5,018 nt of DNA from Methanobacteriota archaeon (GCA_002689565.1 NZGQ01000072.1:1-5018); one strand, 5' to 3'. Numbered from the stretch's first letter, positions 1 to 5,018 are shown. Translations and numbers: made by a program. The notes: generated from the letters alone by a model not told the origin.

Positions 1-475
1 TGTAAATGCCAACATCGTTGGTTGTGTTTGAATCAGAGTCTATGAACCTGTAGACGTATGTGTGCACGCCTTCTGCTCCATCGGGGTAGAATAACTTTGA
101 AAATGTGAAATTGGCGATTCCTCCAATCGGTAATGGTTCGATTGAGCCACTGGCATATTCTTCTCTGTCATTATAACAAGAGGTTTCATCTTGATCTCCT
201 TCACAAATGAACATCTCAATGCCTCGTGGTTGGCTATTGAAGAAGAAACCTGAATTCTTTACTTGTACTTCGAACTCTATCGGATCCCATGATGAAAGGT
301 AAATACCATCACTTGGTGAAATTGTCGTTGAAATTTCATAATCCCCGCTTATCGAAGCTGCTGCATTAGGTACAAGCATTATTCCCCCTAGAGAGGAGAG
401 AAGTAACAGTGCCACTAACCCAATACTCTTCTTCGAAGAGCGTCTGTTAGTTACAACGTATGCACTGGACATCAT
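1..475 (-). CDS. Secreted beta-sandwich-like protein, N-terminal part (cut by window edge)
   Basis: This open frame reads leftward and runs off the window start, so only the first 158 residues are visible and the C-terminus is missing. The N-terminus is a Sec-type signal peptide or signal anchor: a basic stretch at residues 11-16 (RRSSKK), a hydrophobic core at about 18-34 rich in Leu, Val and Gly, and a small-residue run (NAAAS) near 37-41 that suits signal peptidase. The exported part alternates short beta strands and polar turns, as in Ig-like or CARDB-type extracellular domains, though I cannot name the family. Cys91 and Cys100 are close and could form a disulfide. An in-frame TAG lies three codons upstream, so the start must be the ATG at 475-473 or the adjacent ATG at 472-470. 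No clear Shine-Dalgarno site is present, and a TATA-like element about 26 bases upstream suggests a leaderless message. The gene is divergent from the pilin-like gene on the right. Function unknown. Confidence 0.75.
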   Translation of the reverse strand, partial: MMSSAYVVTNRRSSKKSIGLVALLLLSSLGGIMLVPNAAASISGDYEISTTISPSDGIYLSSWDPIEFEVQVKNSGFFFNSQPRGIEMFICEGDQDETSCYNDREEYASGSIEPLPIGGIANFTFSKLFYPDGAEGVHTYVYRFIDSDSNTTNDVGIY

Positions 476-495
476 GTTGTCCTACCATCCGCCCC

Positions 496-506
496 TCAAA
501 TATCAA
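496..506 (-). promoter_or_regulatory. Candidate TATA box for the leftward secreted-protein gene
   Basis: On the minus strand this reads TTGATATTTGA. Its centre is about 26 bases upstream of the ATG at 475, the normal archaeal TATA-to-start-site distance, so transcription would begin at or next to the start codon (leaderless). The call rests on spacing and AT content only. Confidence 0.35.
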
Positions 507-537
507 TCGGTGAGTAACGTCGATTTTGTCGCTATTG

Positions 538-550
538 TTGATAAAATCAA
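538..550 (+). promoter_or_regulatory. Candidate TATA box with overlapping small palindrome, for the pilin-like gene
   Basis: The sequence TTGATAAAATCAA is a perfect 5-base inverted repeat (TTGAT / ATCAA) around AAA and is the best TATA-like stretch upstream of the rightward gene. A start site about 26 bases downstream would leave a leader of roughly 25-30 bases before the ATG at 597. The palindrome could be a repressor site overlapping TATA, or simply chance in AT-rich DNA. Confidence 0.35.
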
Positions 551-596
551 ATGTTCCAGCGACACACTCTTGACTCGTACACTCTTCCCATAGGTC

Positions 597-1673
597 ATGC
601 AGAGGAGTCAAATTTGGCGAGATTCTTCTGACAGAGAGGCAGGAGTAGTCGCTGTAGTTGAATTCCTTTCAGCGTTTACACTATTCTTGATGATACTGAC
701 TGCATTCATGTCCTTAGCACAACTTGAGCTAGGAAGCAACGACCCTTACTCGGATTTAGTTGACCGTTCTGCCGTCGATGGATTAGATCGTTTAACAAAT
801 GGAGAAGGTTGGTTTGTACCCTATAACGACGGAGTAAGAGACCAAACTAATTCGACAAAGGATTGGCACGAAGTTCCCGTTATCGAACTATATGAAGGCG
901 TACTACAGCCAGGGATTATTAGCAACGGAGTACTAGATTTAGAACGGGTTGAGGCCTTAGCAAATGTCAGTATTGAAGCAATGACCTCTGGATTAGGATT
1001 GTCAGATGATTTGCAAGTAAGATTGTTGATCCAAGTTGAAGAATCCTCAAATTCATCAAGAATCGGAGAAGTTCTATTTGAGGGAGGATCCGACCGGTCA
1101 AGTGCATCGAAATCTTCCGTAGCAAGCAGGACATTCATCAGCGGAAGTGATGTGATTTCCGTGAGTTTGGAGGTTCACGATGGCGCTAAAGCACCTAAAG
1201 TTCTACGAATTACAGAATTCTCACCCCGCCCATCAGGAGGAAGTCCTGAGTGGATAGAAGTTCAGAATTACAACGGCTTTGCACTTTCACTCAAAGGATG
1301 GTCGTTTGAGCGAAGTGGAACTTCGGGGTCAAGTGATTACCTATACAAGGAGGGTGTCGTACCAGGAGGGCAAATTGCATTGTTCACAGGTGACCCGTCT
1401 TCGCAAGAAATAGGTAATGCAAGTGTAGTATATGACCTTGGGTCAACAGGATTCCTAGGAGTCGGCTCAGTTAGTGGTTTAGACGACAATACAGGAAGAC
1501 TACGAATGTTGTTTGCAGAAGAGGATGAAGCCGATGGGACGCAGGTCTCCAAAGTTGAATGGGGAGCATCCACGGGAGTATTGTTTGACAACACGATTGT
1601 ATGGAATGGAGGCCCGCCTTCACAAGCATCATCTTGGAACCTTTCAGATTCGCCCACACCGGGTGAAGTCTGA
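597..1673 (+). CDS. Membrane-anchored surface protein: pilin/TadE-like N-terminus plus lamin-tail domain
   Basis: This encodes a 358-residue protein likely displayed on the outside of the cell. Residues 1-16 are charged and end in DREAG; residues 17-41 form one hydrophobic helix with Glu22 near its start, the pattern of TadE-like and archaeal type IV pilin-like proteins (charged leader, Gly, then hydrophobic helix with an early Glu). Residues about 50-70 (LVDRSAVDGLDRL) form a helical segment, and 70-195 look like an extracellular beta-rich region with Ser-rich linkers. Residues about 202-358 match a lamin-tail domain: an opening RITEF strand, EWIEVQN at 218-224, a central GW, and the typical ending SW...TPGE (346-357). 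I see no cysteine. An in-frame TAG lies just before the ATG, fixing the start as the earliest possible, and there is no good Shine-Dalgarno site. The stop is 53 bases before the KaiC-like gene, on the same strand. Whether it is a processed pilin, a minor pilin-like adhesin or a plain signal-anchored protein cannot be decided. Confidence 0.8.
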   Translation: MQRSQIWRDSSDREAGVVAVVEFLSAFTLFLMILTAFMSLAQLELGSNDPYSDLVDRSAVDGLDRLTNGEGWFVPYNDGVRDQTNSTKDWHEVPVIELYEGVLQPGIISNGVLDLERVEALANVSIEAMTSGLGLSDDLQVRLLIQVEESSNSSRIGEVLFEGGSDRSSASKSSVASRTFISGSDVISVSLEVHDGAKAPKVLRITEFSPRPSGGSPEWIEVQNYNGFALSLKGWSFERSGTSGSSDYLYKEGVVPGGQIALFTGDPSSQEIGNASVVYDLGSTGFLGVGSVSGLDDNTGRLRMLFAEEDEADGTQVSKVEWGASTGVLFDNTIVWNGGPPSQASSWNLSDSPTPGEV

Positions 1674-1726
1674 GTGATTTTGGCGTATCGTTCATTTAGT
1701 GTGATTGATTCGGCATAGTGTTACCC

Positions 1727-2509
1727 ATGCAGCCTTCGACTGTTTACACCCGCGACCGTTGTATCACGGGTATTCATGGAATGGACGAAATTCTAAGAGG
1801 TGGAATACCATATGGTTCCACTGTTTTGGCTGCAGGAACTTGTGGCTCAGGGAAGACAACTTTGGGAATGGAATTCCTAGTCAGAGGCGCACTTGCTGGA
1901 GAAGCTTGCGCGCACTTCACAGCAACTGAACCTAGTGTAAAGTTGCTAGAAAACATCAGACAATATGCATTCTTCGACATGAATATGATCGATAGTGGAT
2001 TGATCAACGTATTTGATATGGACGTTTTGTACTCGTGGCTTGGCCTGGACAAGGCCTCGTTCGACTTGGACGACGTACACGCTTTAATCAAAGCAATTGT
2101 CGACATTGTGAACACGATTGGTGTTACAAGACTGGTAATTGATTCAGTTACTACGCTATGTTACAAGATTAAAAGCGAGCAATTGATTCGAGATTTCTTG
2201 TTTACTCTAGGTAAGAAGCTCGCTACTTTGGGATGTACAACAATATTGATTTCAGAAATTACCTCAGCTACAGAAAATGCTCACTGGTCATCTTTTGGCG
2301 TGGAAGAAGCAATTGCTGATGGGATAATCGTAATGGGTGACGTAGAGAGAATGGGGCATTTGTTGCGTTTCTTACAAGTTGTTAAAATGCGAGGTACATC
2401 ACATAGTCGTGCAAAACATGCAATAGAATTGACCCCCTTAGGAGTCATGCTAACTCCTATGCTAAAATGGGGAGCCGTCAGTGATAAAACAAATAGGATG
2501 GGTGTATGA
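1727..2509 (+). CDS. KaiC-like RecA-superfamily ATPase (RAD55 family), single domain, catalytically complete
   Basis: This 260-residue protein is a single-domain KaiC/RAD55-type ATPase. Numbered from the ATG at 1727, it shows the family's opening TGIHGMDEILRGGIP, Walker A GTCGSGKTT at 37-45 (Lys43), the strand FTATE with Glu68 in the catalytic position (KaiC proper has Glu-Glu; here the first is Thr), Walker B RLVID at 135-139 (Asp139), ILISE at 173-177, the KaiC signature FGVEEAIADGI at 190-200, and VKMRG with Lys220 and Arg222, the residues that reach across to the neighbouring subunit's nucleotide in KaiC rings. It should bind and probably hydrolyse ATP as a cytoplasmic oligomer. A GTG at 1718 would add three residues; I prefer the ATG, with a weak TATA-like stretch near 1693-1700 that fits leaderless initiation. 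The end overlaps the next gene by four bases. No receiver, HTH or second KaiC domain is present, so this is not a clock KaiC. The partner or substrate is unknown; signalling or assembly of a surface structure are both possible. Confidence 0.92.
   Translation: MQPSTVYTRDRCITGIHGMDEILRGGIPYGSTVLAAGTCGSGKTTLGMEFLVRGALAGEACAHFTATEPSVKLLENIRQYAFFDMNMIDSGLINVFDMDVLYSWLGLDKASFDLDDVHALIKAIVDIVNTIGVTRLVIDSVTTLCYKIKSEQLIRDFLFTLGKKLATLGCTTILISEITSATENAHWSSFGVEEAIADGIIVMGDVERMGHLLRFLQVVKMRGTSHSRAKHAIELTPLGVMLTPMLKWGAVSDKTNRMGV
2495..2502 (+). promoter_or_regulatory. Shine-Dalgarno-like site for the second RecA-fold gene
   Basis: The sequence AGGATGGG lies inside the last codons of the KaiC-like gene; its AGGA ends 7 bases before the ATG at 2506. 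Together with the ATGA stop/start overlap it points to reinitiation and coupled translation of the two proteins. Confidence 0.5.
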
Positions 2510-3096
2510 TTGTGTTCGAACTAGATCAAAGAATTGCCGAGCAACTCACAGAAGTCAGTTTGAACTCATCGATTCAGGTTAGGTGTGGAAATTCTAATTC
2601 TTTCATGGTTACTGCATCTACAATGATACCTTTGATGCAAATGTTCGAAATGGGTGGCGTTTACATCTGTGCAACACGAGGTGCTGTTGAAATTATCGAA
2701 GCATTCGAAGCGATTGGAGTAGATGTTTCAAATATCCAATTTGTTGATCTAGTATCTTCTGGGATTTTGGGAGGAACTGAAGTTCCATACAGCAACATAA
2801 CTTTCGTTGACAGCCCAATCATGCTAGAGAGTGTTTTACTCAAGACTCTTTACATCTTGCGAATTGCTAACACTGAAAGGAACTTTGTCCTAATCGATTC
2901 TGTAAATGCGCTCTCGATATACAATGAAGAAAGAATGCTAGCAGAGTATCTTCACACATTTATCAATACATTCCGCCAAAGGGAGGTTTTGTCGGTTATA
3001 CTGAACATACCTGACCAAGTTCCTCCTTCCGTATTGTCGAATCTTGATCTATATTGCACCGATTTAATCGATCGAGGCCAAGTGGTAATTCATTGA
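2506..3096 (+). CDS. KaiC/RAD55-related RecA-fold protein without Walker A (pseudo-ATPase)
   Basis: This 196-residue protein has the core strand order of the RecA fold but no P-loop. Around residues 24-38, where Walker A would sit, the sequence is QVRCGNSNSFMVTAS, with no GKT or GKS. Later elements are well kept: GGVYICATR at 50-58, GVDVSNIQFVD at 71-81, NITFVDSP at 97-104, and a Walker B strand NFVLIDSVNALSIYN at 126-140 with Asp131. The pattern VYxxTxR...DxSNIxFxD...DSxxxLxIYN is one I recognise from short archaeal KaiC-related proteins that normally lack Walker A, so the loss may be ancestral rather than recent decay. The protein probably does not hydrolyse ATP and may serve as a structural or regulatory partner of the upstream ATPase. 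The start is fixed by an ATGA overlap with the previous stop and by a Shine-Dalgarno-like AGGA. The next gene begins 10 bases after its stop. Its precise role is unknown. Confidence 0.85.
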   Translation: MIVFELDQRIAEQLTEVSLNSSIQVRCGNSNSFMVTASTMIPLMQMFEMGGVYICATRGAVEIIEAFEAIGVDVSNIQFVDLVSSGILGGTEVPYSNITFVDSPIMLESVLLKTLYILRIANTERNFVLIDSVNALSIYNEERMLAEYLHTFINTFRQREVLSVILNIPDQVPPSVLSNLDLYCTDLIDRGQVVIH

Positions 3097-3099
3097 GGG
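3094..3099 (+). promoter_or_regulatory. Shine-Dalgarno site for the third RecA-fold gene, overlapping the previous stop
   Basis: The sequence TGAGGG contains the TGA stop of the preceding gene and a GAGGG Shine-Dalgarno core, 7 bases before the ATG at 3107. It sets that start and implies that the third protein is translated from the same message. Confidence 0.6.
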
Positions 3100-3106
3100 T
3101 TTTTAG

Positions 3107-3910
3107 ATGAGTAAACAGATTAAATTTAGCCCTGATGATGAAGAATTCTTTGGTAGCGTTGGTAGTTTTGGAGTTCCAAAATTCGATAATGCAATGAACG
3201 GAGGAGTACCAAGAGGATTCCTAGTCGTTGGATTTACCGAAACTGGCTCGGGTTCAGAGTTATTTGCTAAACAATTGACTTCTCCTGCAGAAGAGCCAGA
3301 TAATACGATTCTAATCTCTACCAACGAAAGTCAACTAGAGATTGCTAGAGTTTTCAGCAAGTACAAATGGCCAACTGATATTGCAGTAAGAACACTGGGC
3401 GAAGAATACAACGCAAGGGTACTAGAAAAGGAACTGCTTGCCAGTCGTTATCGACTTGAAGGTTTCAAGTTACCAGATATACAACGCCTAGCACAGACAA
3501 GGTTCGTTGATGATAATACACAGGATTTCCTAACAGAGATGACCAACGAAATTATGGCAATGGGTCCTTATTTTAGAGCGGTAATCGACTCTCTTGACTT
3601 CTTTATGCAAAGAGAAGATCCAAGTCGTGTAGTAGCTATGCTTAGAATGATGCAAGCACACACTCAAATTCACCGTGGAATATTGTTCGTCACGGTTTCC
3701 AAGGATACAATAACTCCTGCTATTAAGCAAGAAATGGCTGCTATTGCAGACATGGTTTGTGATTTTAAGGTAAGAACAATCGGTTCAGATTTCGAAACAT
3801 CGATGATCGTATCTAAGTTTAGAAACGCTCCAGAAAACCTGTCGATTATGGTTTTCAGAGTCACGCCAGAAGAAGGTATTACTCCAGAAACTGTCGAGCG
3901 TATCGCTTGA
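3107..3910 (+). CDS. KaiC/RAD55-like protein with a disabled P-loop (pseudo-ATPase)
   Basis: This 267-residue single-domain protein aligns by eye with KaiC-like ATPases from end to end. It has FGVPKFDNAMNGGVPRG at 21-37 (the family's GxxxLDxxLGGGxPxG opening), then GFTETGSGSE at 42-51 in the Walker A position, where Lys is replaced by Ser50 and Thr by Glu51 while the glycines remain. ILISTNES (68-75) keeps one Glu of the catalytic strand, FRAVIDS at 156-162 is an intact Walker B with Asp161, GILFVTVSK is the following core strand, and SKFR at 236-239 keeps the Lys and Arg of the KaiC KMR element. Residues about 95-150 are helical and charged and have no family motif I can name. Loss of the Walker A Lys and Thr argues strongly against ATP hydrolysis, though the glycine loop may still bind a nucleotide. 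It is the last gene of the three-gene unit. It most likely works with the upstream ATPase as a regulatory or structural subunit. Confidence 0.87.
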   Translation: MSKQIKFSPDDEEFFGSVGSFGVPKFDNAMNGGVPRGFLVVGFTETGSGSELFAKQLTSPAEEPDNTILISTNESQLEIARVFSKYKWPTDIAVRTLGEEYNARVLEKELLASRYRLEGFKLPDIQRLAQTRFVDDNTQDFLTEMTNEIMAMGPYFRAVIDSLDFFMQREDPSRVVAMLRMMQAHTQIHRGILFVTVSKDTITPAIKQEMAAIADMVCDFKVRTIGSDFETSMIVSKFRNAPENLSIMVFRVTPEEGITPETVERIA

Positions 3911-3948
3911 AACAAGTTTCTGCAGATAGTAAACTGGAAGTTTCAAAG

Positions 3949-3979
3949 GATACCCAATGTTCCCAGGAAATACGGTATC
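3949..3979. other. Short inverted repeat between convergent genes
   Basis: GATACC at 3949-3954 pairs with GGTATC at 3974-3979 around a 19-base loop, in the 99-base gap where the RecA-fold operon and the minus-strand membrane gene converge. No T-run follows on either strand, so it is a weak terminator candidate at best. I see nothing else in the gap. Confidence 0.2.
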
Positions 3980-4009
3980 GAATTCCGCTATGAGTACCAA
4001 ATCTCAGAT

Positions 4010-4354
4010 CTAAAAGAATGGCTGTCCACTGATAATATAATCGAGTGCAAAAAATATCCCCATTCCAGGAACAAATATCGTGATGAAAATTTTCATTCCC
4101 CATTTTTTTAAGCCCAATATGATTCCTGAAAATAACAGAATAAGAATTCCAAAAAATAGCCATATAGAACCAGAAGTATCATCACCTGATACAACTATAC
4201 CTACACCGATGATGAACATTATCAACCCAATAATTGCCGCTAATAGTTCAATCTGTATTTTGGAACTTTTTGGCAGATTGTTCTGAAGGCCAGTGTTTTG
4301 TTCAGCATCAAATTCAATGATTATTGGGGGTGGCGATGAATCAGAGCTCTCCAT
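4010..4354 (-). CDS. Small membrane protein with three predicted helices
   Basis: This encodes a 114-residue protein of unknown function. From the ATG at 4354 it begins with a polar, acidic N-terminus (MESSDSSPPP, then IIIEFDAEQ) of about 33 residues, followed by three hydrophobic segments at about 36-56, 63-81 and 87-107, joined by a short acidic loop (SGDDTSGS) and a basic turn (KKWGMK). This is a small helical membrane protein with no catalytic motif; Gly and Ile are frequent in the helices. The frame stays open upstream to another ATG at 4405, giving 131 residues, but that extension (MICVRSKLFAVVLKLG) looks less like a protein start, and a TATA-like stretch lies 29 bases before the inner ATG. 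A second one about 25 bases before 4405 keeps the longer form possible. The gene converges with the RecA-fold operon and is divergent from the gene to its right. Confidence 0.7.
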   Translation of the reverse strand: MESSDSSPPPIIIEFDAEQNTGLQNNLPKSSKIQIELLAAIIGLIMFIIGVGIVVSGDDTSGSIWLFFGILILLFSGIILGLKKWGMKIFITIFVPGMGIFFALDYIISGQPFF

Positions 4355-4377
4355 AGAACCTAATTTGAGGACCACGG

Positions 4378-4389
4378 CAAATAGTTTGC
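4378..4389 (-). promoter_or_regulatory. Candidate TATA box for the three-helix membrane protein
   Basis: On the minus strand this reads GCAAACTATTTG, centred about 29 bases upstream of the ATG at 4354, which suits leaderless transcription. A competing AT-rich stretch at 4424-4435 sits about 25 bases before the alternative ATG at 4405, so the promoter choice and the start choice are linked and unresolved. Confidence 0.3.
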
Positions 4390-4435
4390 TCCGGACACAA
4401 ATCATAATCCTTTGAACACAGGGTATCTATTTGTA

Positions 4436-4474
4436 CTCAAGTAAGCACAATTCAAAATTTGGCTTGTGCTTGAG
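4436..4474. repeat. Intergenic inverted repeat / stem-loop
   Basis: AAGCACAA at 4443-4450 pairs perfectly with TTGTGCTT at 4464-4471 around a 13-base AT-rich loop, and CTC at 4436-4438 can extend the stem with GAG at 4472-4474 across a 4-base bulge. Equivalently, CTCAAG (4436-4441) mirrors CTTGAG (4469-4474). It lies upstream of both the leftward membrane gene and the rightward gene, and is not followed by a T-run, so an operator or a structured RNA is more likely than a terminator. Confidence 0.5.
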
Positions 4475-4518
4475 AAGATTGCCGCTCACTCTGCACCCTC
4501 TGCTCGGATGGGTAAGCA

Positions 4519-4629
4519 ATGAGTACCCTTTGTATTGCCCGTGAGACTAATTCTCTTGCAAGGATTGAATCTGAGCTTAGTTCGGCTAAAGGAACAATAA
4601 TTAACCAATTGATGAAATTTGTAGTATGA
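4519..4629 (+). CDS. Possible 36-residue small ORF overlapping the next gene
   Basis: A short frame starts at ATG 4519 directly after an in-frame TAA (4513-4515) and ends with TGA at 4627-4629, sharing ATGA with the start of the downstream gene. The product begins MSTLCIARETN and continues with an amphipathic, helix-like stretch (SLARIESELSSAKG). GGATGGG at 4506-4512 is a Shine-Dalgarno-like sequence 6 bases before the ATG. The stop/start overlap resembles coupled translation, but 36 codons can arise by chance, a short hairpin (GGGTA 4510-4514 / TACCC 4524-4528) places the ATG in its loop, and a TATA-like element for the next gene lies inside this frame. I recognise no family. Confidence 0.25.
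   Translation: MSTLCIARETNSLARIESELSSAKGTIINQLMKFVV
4596..4604 (+). promoter_or_regulatory. Candidate TATA box for the right-end membrane protein
   Basis: AATAATTAA is centred about 26 bases upstream of the ATG at 4626, the spacing expected for a leaderless archaeal transcript. It is the most AT-rich short stretch just before the gene. Confidence 0.4.
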
Positions 4630-5018
4630 ATCTCGAGGAAGCTGCCAATCTTGGAGAACTACTTGGAGGATTGGCAATTTTAGTTACGCTGATATTTGGT
4701 ATAAGACAAATTATCGAGTTGAACAAAGGAAAAGAACGTGAAGCATCCAGAGAAATTGCAAATCTATTAGCATCACCTATGTATCAATCAGGTTTGTCGG
4801 TTTTAATCAACAAACTATCTGACGATTTCGGTCTTGAAGAGATGGTGCAATTAGAAAGAAAAGAGATGGATGCTCTAAATTTCTTAGCTATAAATACTAA
4901 TTCAATCGGGGTGATGACTTTTGACAAGCAGTTATCTTTCAAATCAGTAACCAGATTCATGCAACCAATAAACGAAATAGTAGGCAATAGATTACGAACA
5001 CTTGTTAAAGTTCTACTA
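4626..5018 (+). CDS. Single-helix membrane protein, N-terminal part (cut by window edge)
   Basis: The frame is open from ATG 4626 to the window end (131 residues seen), so the C-terminus is missing. Residues 1-7 are acidic, residues about 8-27 form one hydrophobic helix (LGELLGGLAILVTLIFGI), then RQIIELNKGKERE begins a charged, mainly helical cytoplasmic-looking region to the end of the window. The layout of short N-terminus, helix of the type xNLGExxGGxAxLxTLxxxxxQI, then a long helical domain is one I know from many uncharacterised bacterial and archaeal proteins (similar to DUF4760-type proteins), whose function is not established. The start is supported by a TATA-like element 26 bases upstream and by the hydrophobic helix beginning soon after. 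An upstream small ORF overlaps its ATG by four bases. No catalytic motif is visible. Confidence 0.72.
   Translation, partial: MNLEEAANLGELLGGLAILVTLIFGIRQIIELNKGKEREASREIANLLASPMYQSGLSVLINKLSDDFGLEEMVQLERKEMDALNFLAINTNSIGVMTFDKQLSFKSVTRFMQPINEIVGNRLRTLVKVLL

Noticed and set aside
821..1657. Minus-strand open frames opposite the pilin/lamin-tail gene
   Set aside because: They are antisense to a frame with recognisable domains, and their products are rich in Ser, Pro and Thr with no motifs.
1705..1929. Plus-strand 74-codon frame starting just before the KaiC-like gene
   Set aside because: It lies in another frame over the KaiC-like Walker A region and its translation has no fold-like pattern, whereas the overlapping frame carries every KaiC motif.
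1727..3910. Circadian clock KaiC or KaiABC-type system
   Set aside because: All three proteins are single-domain, none has the double KaiC repeat or its phosphorylation region, and no KaiA or KaiB gene is present. RAD55/KaiC-like is the safer name.
3957..4013. 18-codon plus-strand frame in the convergent gap
   Set aside because: It is too short, has no Shine-Dalgarno site, and ends on the stop codon region of the minus-strand gene; most likely chance.
3879..4163. Minus-strand 94-codon frame across the end of the third RecA-fold gene and the membrane gene
   Set aside because: It overlaps both genes in a different frame and has an odd composition (many Trp, Tyr, Cys and His); the membrane protein frame with three clean helices explains the stretch.
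4080..4286. Plus-strand 68-codon frame over the three-helix membrane gene
   Set aside because: It is the reverse reading of hydrophobic codons of the minus-strand gene and has no upstream ribosome or promoter signal.
4406..4625. tRNA or other known RNA gene in the right intergenic region
   Set aside because: I looked for a T-loop (GTTCRA-type) motif and a cloverleaf on both strands and found only short competing hairpins.
4486..4677. Minus-strand 63-codon frame near the right end
   Set aside because: Its composition is unlike the neighbouring proteins and it runs over the start of the plus-strand membrane gene, which has a TATA-like element and a proper N-terminal helix.

Overview
The window looks like chromosomal DNA from a planktonic euryarchaeon, most likely a Marine Group II (Poseidoniales) type archaeon or a near relative. 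This is inferred from several things: tandem single-domain KaiC/RAD55-like genes, a secreted protein with a TadE/pilin-like N-terminal anchor and a lamin-tail domain, first genes that lack Shine-Dalgarno sites but have TATA-like elements about 26-29 bases upstream, and moderately AT-rich DNA. No rRNA or other marker gene is present, so the taxonomy is not proven.

Layout. Positions 1-475 (minus) hold the 5' part of a gene for a secreted beta-sandwich-like protein, cut by the window edge; it lies beyond the left end of any complete ORF. A 121-base divergent intergenic region (476-596) carries TATA-like elements for both directions. Positions 597-1673 (plus) encode a 358-residue membrane-anchored extracellular protein: a pilin/TadE-like hydrophobic N-terminus and a C-terminal lamin-tail domain.

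Positions 1727-3910 (plus) form the core of the window, a tight three-gene unit of RecA-fold proteins. The first (1727-2509) is a KaiC-like ATPase with complete Walker A and B motifs. The second (2506-3096) starts in an ATGA overlap with the first; it keeps a Walker B-like strand but has no Walker A. The third (3107-3910) follows after 10 bases behind a Shine-Dalgarno site; it keeps the glycine loop but has lost the Walker A lysine and threonine. The natural reading is one catalytic subunit with two pseudo-ATPase partners, possibly a hetero-oligomeric ring or signalling complex. The genes alone do not reveal its target. The pilin-like gene just upstream allows, but does not prove, a link to a cell-surface structure, as with the KaiC-like ArlH of the archaellum.

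The right end is ordinary accessory sequence. A convergent three-helix small membrane protein lies on the minus strand (4010-4354). Next comes an intergenic stretch with a clear inverted repeat (4436-4474) and a possible 36-codon ORF (4519-4629). Last is the 5' part of a plus-strand gene for a single-helix membrane protein (4626 to the window end). I saw no tRNA, rRNA, CRISPR, insertion sequence or convincing terminator.
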